Source: BQJU01 sp964015035
GTDB taxonomy: Bacteria; Bacteroidota; Bacteroidia; Chitinophagales; Saprospiraceae
DNA length: 64,000 bases
Reading direction: 5' to 3'
Assembly: GCA_964015035.1 (NCBI GenBank)
Contig: CAXHCA010000007.1
Location: forward strand, 22,520-86,519
The notes under the pieces are model-generated. The model worked only from the letters and a program-made list of their open reading frames with translations. It made no database searches and was not told where the DNA came from. A program made the position numbers and the translations under genes. Of the stretch, positions 59,839 to 64,000 are shown in pieces. Each line of letters begins with the position of its first letter. The first letter of the stretch is position 1.

Positions 59839-61323
59839 ATGAACATTATTGATCTTAGTATTTTCATCCTTTACTTTCTGGCGATGCTGGGAGTAGGGGT
59901 TTACTTTTTTAGAAGCAATAAAGACGCTGAGGATTACTATGTAGGGGGCAGAAATATGGGGAGTACCCATATTGGACTTTCTGTAGTAGCCACCGATGTT
60001 GGTGGTGGCTTTTCCATAGGCTTGGGAGGACTGGGTTTTCTGATGGGAATATCGGGTTCCTGGATGCTTTTCACCGGTCTTGTTGGAGCCTGGCTAAGTG
60101 CCGTTTTTCTGATTCCCAGAGTCAGTCAATTATCCAGGGATCAAAAATGGTTTACCTTTCCACAGCTTTTTCAGCATTTCTACAACGGACGGGTGGCCTT
60201 ATTGGCGGGGATCATTTCCGCCATTGGTTATATCGGATTTACGAGCTCCCAGCTGTTGGCCGGCGCCAAATTAGCTTCGGCCACCTTCTTGGACCTTAAT
60301 TTACAAACGGCCCTTTTTATAATGGGCTTCATTGCGGTAGGCTATACGGTGATTGGCGGCCTAAAGGCCGTTATTTATACGGATACCATCCAGTGGATTA
60401 TCCTTATGGTGGGCTTGGTTTTTATTGGTATTCCCATTGGATATTATTCCATTGGAGGAATTGATGCTATCCGAGCCACGCTTCCGGCAGATTTTCTTTC
60501 TTTGACTAATATTGGCTGGGCTACTTTTTTCAACTGGGTGGTCACCATTGTGCCTATTTGGTTTGTGGGCATGACTCTATACCAGAGAATCTATGCCTGC
60601 CGAGATGAAAAGACGGCCCAAAGAGCTTGGTATATTGCCGGATTGTTTGAATACCCGGTGATGGCCTTTATGGGCGTTTTATTAGGGCTTTTTGCCAGGG
60701 TGGCTGCCGAACAGGGGATGTTTGAATATGCCGGTTATGCTACAGCAGAAGCAATGGATGCTGAAATGGGATTGCCGGTGCTGTTGCGTACTGTCCTGCC
60801 GGTAGGATTAATGGGGTTGATGTTATCAGCCTATTTTTCCGCAATTATGTCGACTGCCGATAGTTGCCTGATGGCTGCCTCGGGAAATATCGTTACCGAT
60901 ATTCTCGGACGGGTTACCAATTTGAAAAAAAATGAAGCCCGAGAATTGAGATTATCGCAAATTGCTACCCTGGTGATTGGTGTCTTGGCGCTTTTATTGG
61001 CTTCAGCCATGCAAAATGTGCTGGAATTGATGCTCTTGTCCTATGCCTTTATGGTATCTGGACTTTTTGTGCCGGTCATTGGGGCACTATTTTGGAAAAA
61101 GGGAACCTCCGTTGCGGCCTTTTGGGCAATGTTGATTGGCGGGGGAACTACCATTGGATTGGAGGTTAGTGATTTCAGTTTGCCTTACGGATTAGATTCG
61201 AATGTTGCAGGGATTTCACTTTCTGCCATTACCTTTGTTGTATTGAGTTTTTTGACTACGGAAAAACAAGCTGTGAAGGCATCGCCAGATCAGCAGACAA
61301 CTATGAATACCATTACCAGCTAA
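59839..61323 (+). CDS. Sodium:solute symporter (SSS family)
   Basis: The 494-residue protein has about thirteen transmembrane helices. Landmarks are EDYYVGGRNMG in the first loop, the SSS motif VIGGLKAVIYTDTIQWIIL (helix 5-6 region) and SAYFSAIMSTADSCLMAASGNIVTDI in helix 8, whose Ser/Asp residues form the Na2 site. It imports a solute with sodium across the inner membrane. The substrate is unknown; operon linkage to a GNAT enzyme and two racemase-fold proteins suggests an amino acid or small peptide derivative. Confidence 0.9.
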   Translation: MNIIDLSIFILYFLAMLGVGVYFFRSNKDAEDYYVGGRNMGSTHIGLSVVATDVGGGFSIGLGGLGFLMGISGSWMLFTGLVGAWLSAVFLIPRVSQLSRDQKWFTFPQLFQHFYNGRVALLAGIISAIGYIGFTSSQLLAGAKLASATFLDLNLQTALFIMGFIAVGYTVIGGLKAVIYTDTIQWIILMVGLVFIGIPIGYYSIGGIDAIRATLPADFLSLTNIGWATFFNWVVTIVPIWFVGMTLYQRIYACRDEKTAQRAWYIAGLFEYPVMAFMGVLLGLFARVAAEQGMFEYAGYATAEAMDAEMGLPVLLRTVLPVGLMGLMLSAYFSAIMSTADSCLMAASGNIVTDILGRVTNLKKNEARELRLSQIATLVIGVLALLLASAMQNVLELMLLSYAFMVSGLFVPVIGALFWKKGTSVAAFWAMLIGGGTTIGLEVSDFSLPYGLDSNVAGISLSAITFVVLSFLTTEKQAVKASPDQQTTMNTITS

Positions 61324-61332
61324 GTAAAAAGA

Positions 61333-62484
61333 ATGCTACATACATCCTGGATCGAAATAAGCCGCTCAGCACTGGAGAATAATTACCGATTTCTCAAAGC
61401 ACACTTAGGAAACGATGTCAAGATGTCATCGGTAGTGAAAGGAAACGCCTACGGACACGGCATTGAGCTATTTATTCCGCTTGCTGAGGAATGTGGACAA
61501 AGACATTTTTCGGTTTTTAGTGCTGATGAGGCGCTTCGAGTTAAGAACGTGAGTCAGCTTGATCCGACCATCATGATTATGGGCATGCTGGACAATGCGC
61601 AAATGGAGTGGGCCATTGAAAATAACATGGAGTTTTTTGTCTTTGAATTGGATCGTTTAGAGACAGCGTGCAAAGTGGCTAGACAAATGGGTAAAAAAGC
61701 TAAAATTCACCTGGAAGTGGAAACAGGGATGAATCGAACCGGATTTGAAAATTCTACTTTGGATGAGGCGCTGAACCATTTGAAAGACAATGGCGATGTT
61801 ATTCAGTTTTCCGGATTGTGCACCCACTATGCTGGAGCGGAAAGCATTGCCAACTACTACCGGATTAAGAAACAAAAAATTCAGTTTACGCGAATTTTAA
61901 AGCAGGTCGCTGCGAAAGAACTTCGGCCAAAATATTTACACACTGCTTGTTCTGCTGCAGCGATGCGCTATCCAACTACCCGCATGGATATGAGCCGAAT
62001 TGGCATATTACAGTATGGCTTTTTTCCCAGCCAGGAAGTATTTATTGATTACGTCAGTCGGCGGGAAGAAAAGCATGATCCATTAAAAAGATTGATCAGT
62101 TGGAAAAGTAAGGTGATGGATGTCAAAGCGGTCAAGGCAGGTGAATTTGTGGGATACGGCACTTCTTACCTGGCGAATAATGCGATGAATATTGCCAGTA
62201 TTCCAGTGGGTTACAGTCACGGATTTAGCCGTTCGTTGAGCAATCAAGGGCGTGTTTTGATCCATGGAAAGAGAGTCAGTGTAGTAGGTATGGTCAATAT
62301 GAACATGATTTTGGTCGATGCTACAGATCTGGATGGTGTTAAAAAAGGAGACGAAGTAGTAATCATTGGAAAACAAGGTGATCGAGAAATTACGGTGGCC
62401 TCCTTTGGCGAATTTAGTGAACAGGTCAATTACGAATTGCTGACTCGTTTGCCGGAAAGTATTCCCCGTAAAATTGTTGAATGA
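61333..62484 (+). CDS. alr: Alanine racemase-like enzyme, divergent
   Basis: The 383-residue fold-type III PLP enzyme has the PLP lysine in SVVKGNAYGHG, METGMNRTGF and the second catalytic tyrosine region FVGYGTSYLA. The usual GRVxMD motif near the C-terminus reads GMVNMNMILVD, so Arg and Asp are replaced, and GYSHGFSRSL stands in for GYxDGxxR. It is probably an alanine racemase by family, but these changes leave the substrate open. It begins 9 bases after the symporter gene. Confidence 0.75.
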   Translation: MLHTSWIEISRSALENNYRFLKAHLGNDVKMSSVVKGNAYGHGIELFIPLAEECGQRHFSVFSADEALRVKNVSQLDPTIMIMGMLDNAQMEWAIENNMEFFVFELDRLETACKVARQMGKKAKIHLEVETGMNRTGFENSTLDEALNHLKDNGDVIQFSGLCTHYAGAESIANYYRIKKQKIQFTRILKQVAAKELRPKYLHTACSAAAMRYPTTRMDMSRIGILQYGFFPSQEVFIDYVSRREEKHDPLKRLISWKSKVMDVKAVKAGEFVGYGTSYLANNAMNIASIPVGYSHGFSRSLSNQGRVLIHGKRVSVVGMVNMNMILVDATDLDGVKKGDEVVIIGKQGDREITVASFGEFSEQVNYELLTRLPESIPRKIVE

Positions 62485-62489
62485 AAATA

Positions 62490-62520
62490 ACCCCTTTATC
62501 AAGGGGCAAAACCATTTTTG
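62490..62520 (+). terminator. Small hairpin between alr and the ornithine/alanine racemase-like gene
   Basis: CCCCTT-TATC-AAGGGG (62492-62507) with a T run seven bases later lies between the two racemase-like genes. It may be a weak or conditional terminator inside the operon. Confidence 0.4.
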
Positions 62521-62523
62521 GTT

Positions 62524-63594
62524 ATGGCGTATATAGAGTTGTATAGGGATAAATTAAGAAGGAATTACCATTTTTTAGATAATGTGTTCAAGAAACACAA
62601 GATCGACTGGGCAATTGTTACGAAATTGTTATGTGGTAATGAAGTTTATTTAAAAGAAGTCCTTGATTTGGGGGTTAAGGAAGTTTGTGATAGCCGATTG
62701 AGTAACCTCCGAAAGATCAAGGAAATGGCTCCTGAAGTACAAACGGTCTATATCAAACCACCGCCTAAAGGCAGTATTGAAGATGTGATCAAATATGCTG
62801 ATGTCACCTTCAACTCGGAAAGTGAAACCATTCGGGAATTGTCAGATGAAGCCGTTAGACAAGGAAAAACCCACAAGGTGACCATCATGATCGAATTGGG
62901 GGACCTCCGTGAAGGAATCATGGGAGAACATTTGATGGACTTTTATGAGAAGGTCTTTAATTTTCCCAATATTGAAGTGGTGGCCATTGGTGCCAACCTG
63001 AATTGCCTACACGGGGTGATGCCATCTCATGATAAATTGATCCAGCTGAGTTTGTATAAGCAATTGGTGGAGGTGAAATTTGGGAAAAAAATCCCTTGGG
63101 TTACGGGAGGAACGTCGGTGGTTTTTCCGCTACTGTTTCGAAAACAGGTTCCGGCAGCCATCAATCACTTTCGCATTGGAGAAGTATTGTATTTTGGTAA
63201 TAATATATTTGACGGACAGCCTATTCCGGGATTGGAAACTGATGTCTTTCGCCTTTTCTCGGAGATCATAGAGATTACTGAAAAGCCGAAAGTTCCCATT
63301 GGTGAAATTGCAGCCAACCCTTCGGGAGAAATCTATGAGGTGGAAGAAGAGCACTATGGCAAAACCTCCTATCGAGCCATTATTGATATTGGTCTATTGG
63401 ATGTATCACCTGAGTTTCTTTTGCCGGATGATCCGAAATTGGAAGTAATTAATGCTAGTTCTGATATGCTGATCGTTGATTTGGGAGAAACAGACCGCAA
63501 CTATAAAGTAGGAGATATGATTTCCTTTACCTTAAAATACATGGGTGCATTAAGCCTACTTAATTCCGATTATATTGATAAAAAAGTAATTTGA
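62524..63594 (+). CDS. Alanine/ornithine racemase family PLP enzyme
   Basis: The 356-residue protein starts at the ATG at 62524 (MAYIELYRDKL), two codons after an in-frame TTG. It is a second fold-type III enzyme, with the PLP lysine in AIVTKLLCGN and GANLNCLHGVMPS, ITGGTS-like WVTGGTSVVFP and IGEVLYFGNN, typical of the Orr/YhfX-related ornithine or lysine racemase group. It is not a close copy of the upstream Alr. The pair, with a symporter and GNAT, suggests a D-amino-acid pathway; the substrate cannot be read from sequence. The cold-shock gene follows by one base. Confidence 0.8.
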   Translation: MAYIELYRDKLRRNYHFLDNVFKKHKIDWAIVTKLLCGNEVYLKEVLDLGVKEVCDSRLSNLRKIKEMAPEVQTVYIKPPPKGSIEDVIKYADVTFNSESETIRELSDEAVRQGKTHKVTIMIELGDLREGIMGEHLMDFYEKVFNFPNIEVVAIGANLNCLHGVMPSHDKLIQLSLYKQLVEVKFGKKIPWVTGGTSVVFPLLFRKQVPAAINHFRIGEVLYFGNNIFDGQPIPGLETDVFRLFSEIIEITEKPKVPIGEIAANPSGEIYEVEEEHYGKTSYRAIIDIGLLDVSPEFLLPDDPKLEVINASSDMLIVDLGETDRNYKVGDMISFTLKYMGALSLLNSDYIDKKVI

Positions 63595-63595
63595 C

Positions 63596-63865
63596 ATGAA
63601 TCTAATTAGTAAAATTAAAGCTTTCTTTAGCAAAGGAACAGAAACAAGTATTGAAGAGCAGAAAACTAATAAGTTTAAGACGGGGTTTGTAAAATTCTTT
63701 AATCGGTCAAAAGGCTATGGATTCATTCATTCTAAAGACCTTTCAAGTCGGGTATTTGTACATGTGTCTGAGTTGGAAGACCAGGTGAAAGTGGGTGACC
63801 GGGTCAAATTTAGAATTGAAAAGAATGCTAAGGGCCTGATGGCGAAAGAAGTAGAAGTAGTGTAG
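63596..63865 (+). CDS. Cold-shock domain protein with N-terminal extension
   Basis: This 89-residue protein carries a cold-shock domain in residues ~29-89, with GFVKFFNRSKGYGFI (RNP1) and RVFVHVSELE (RNP2). The first ~25 residues are a charged extension not found in classical CspA proteins (67-70 residues). It probably binds single-stranded RNA or DNA. It starts one base after the racemase-like gene stop. Confidence 0.88.
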   Translation: MNLISKIKAFFSKGTETSIEEQKTNKFKTGFVKFFNRSKGYGFIHSKDLSSRVFVHVSELEDQVKVGDRVKFRIEKNAKGLMAKEVEVV

Positions 63866-63903
63866 TACCGTATTTGTCAATATGATGCAAAACACACTAA
63901 TTA

Positions 63904-63946
63904 GAGTGGGAGAGAGGCCATTAACCTTTCTCCCGCTCTTTTTTGT
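63904..63946 (+). terminator. Terminator after the cold-shock gene
   Basis: AGAGTGGGAGAGAGG pairs with CCTTTCTCCCGCTCT (one or two mismatches), followed by TTTTTTG. Repeat copy C begins within seven bases of the T run. Confidence 0.8.
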
Positions 63947-63952
63947 TTTAGT

Positions 63953-64000
63953 GCTTGTTTGGAGGTGGTGCTTTAGCAGCGAAAATTGCAGATTTTGGGT
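63953..64000 (+). repeat. Dispersed structured repeat, copy C (cut by the window edge)
   Basis: The 38-base core (63953-63990) is identical to copies A and B, and continues AGATTTTGGGT as in copy B until the window ends. It directly follows a transcription terminator. The rest of the element is outside the window. Confidence 0.75.

Noticed and set aside
1..64000. CRISPR array, tRNA or rRNA genes, prophage
   Set aside because: I saw no regularly spaced repeats, cloverleaf sequences, rRNA signatures or phage genes in the gaps; the only RNA gene I could support is ffs.

Overview
The window is a typical chromosomal segment of a member of the Bacteroidota, most likely near the Saprospirales (Lewinella/Haliscomenobacter-like); the family-level placement is inference. 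Supporting signs are TAnnTTTG promoter -7 boxes and the absence of Shine-Dalgarno sequences, gldC, a type IX secretion cargo protein with a C-terminal sorting domain, SprB and DUF4249 family proteins, a fused CcoN-CcoO cbb3 oxidase, and many signal peptides ending in AQ. I see no tRNA, complete rRNA, CRISPR array, prophage or complete insertion sequence. One structural RNA, the SRP RNA, is present.

Layout. 1-5.4 kb: tail of a copper-type P-ATPase, a DUF4249 lipoprotein, a small Rossmann protein, gldC, the SRP RNA gene ffs, a small transaldolase and a TPR histidine kinase. 5.4-9.7 kb: an orphan HsdR-N-like protein, a dispersed repeat, the threonine-to-glycine pair tdh-kbl and an aminotransferase. 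9.9-16.9 kb: GT-C/TPR membrane protein, methyltransferase, acyl-CoA carboxylase beta subunit, a papain-like protein that seems to lack its catalytic residues, an oxidoreductase and a phosphoesterase. 16.9-22.5 kb (minus strand): gamma-glutamyltransferase, DUF2911/TPR protein and a LytS/LytTR-type two-component pair. 23.3-27.7 kb: ilvD-ilvB-ilvN preceded by a leader peptide and attenuator that no ORF caller would report. 27.7-40.7 kb: outer-membrane protein, rimO, msrB, T9SS cargo, accC, acetoacetyl-CoA synthetase, methyltransferase and hemN. 40.8-49.6 kb: a complete cbb3 oxidase and assembly operon (ccoI-ccoS-small ORF-ccoNO-ccoQ-ccoP-ccoG-ccoH-SafE-like). 49.7-58.4 kb: TetR regulator, two paralogous CBS-pair proteins, a receiver-CRP/FNR regulator, a DUF5916 protein, a cNMP/CBS/DUF294 protein and an exonuclease. 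58.5-64 kb: a small unknown protein, then GNAT, Na+/solute symporter, two racemase-fold enzymes and a cold-shock protein.

Three non-coding discoveries stand out. (1) The ilvDBN operon has a short leader ORF rich in Ile, Leu and Val codons, followed by mutually exclusive 1:2, 2:3 (antiterminator) and 3:4 (terminator) pairings: a textbook attenuator. (2) hemN and both CBS-pair genes each carry an FNR/CRP-like dyad (TGAY-N4-ATCA in the direction of transcription) centred exactly 36.5 bases upstream of the last base of a perfect TAnnTTTG box, which puts it near -41. This suggests a small microoxic regulon, plausibly controlled by the receiver-CRP/FNR protein encoded beside one of the sites. (3) A structured dispersed repeat with a 38-base invariant core occurs three times, plus one truncated copy, always in intergenic DNA and on the same strand. 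It contains a hairpin whose sequence changes between copies while its pairing is kept.

The cbb3 oxidase, hemN, the CBS proteins and the regulator together indicate adaptation to low oxygen. The ilv, tdh-kbl, tal, acyl-CoA carboxylase and acetoacetyl-CoA synthetase genes are ordinary core metabolism.
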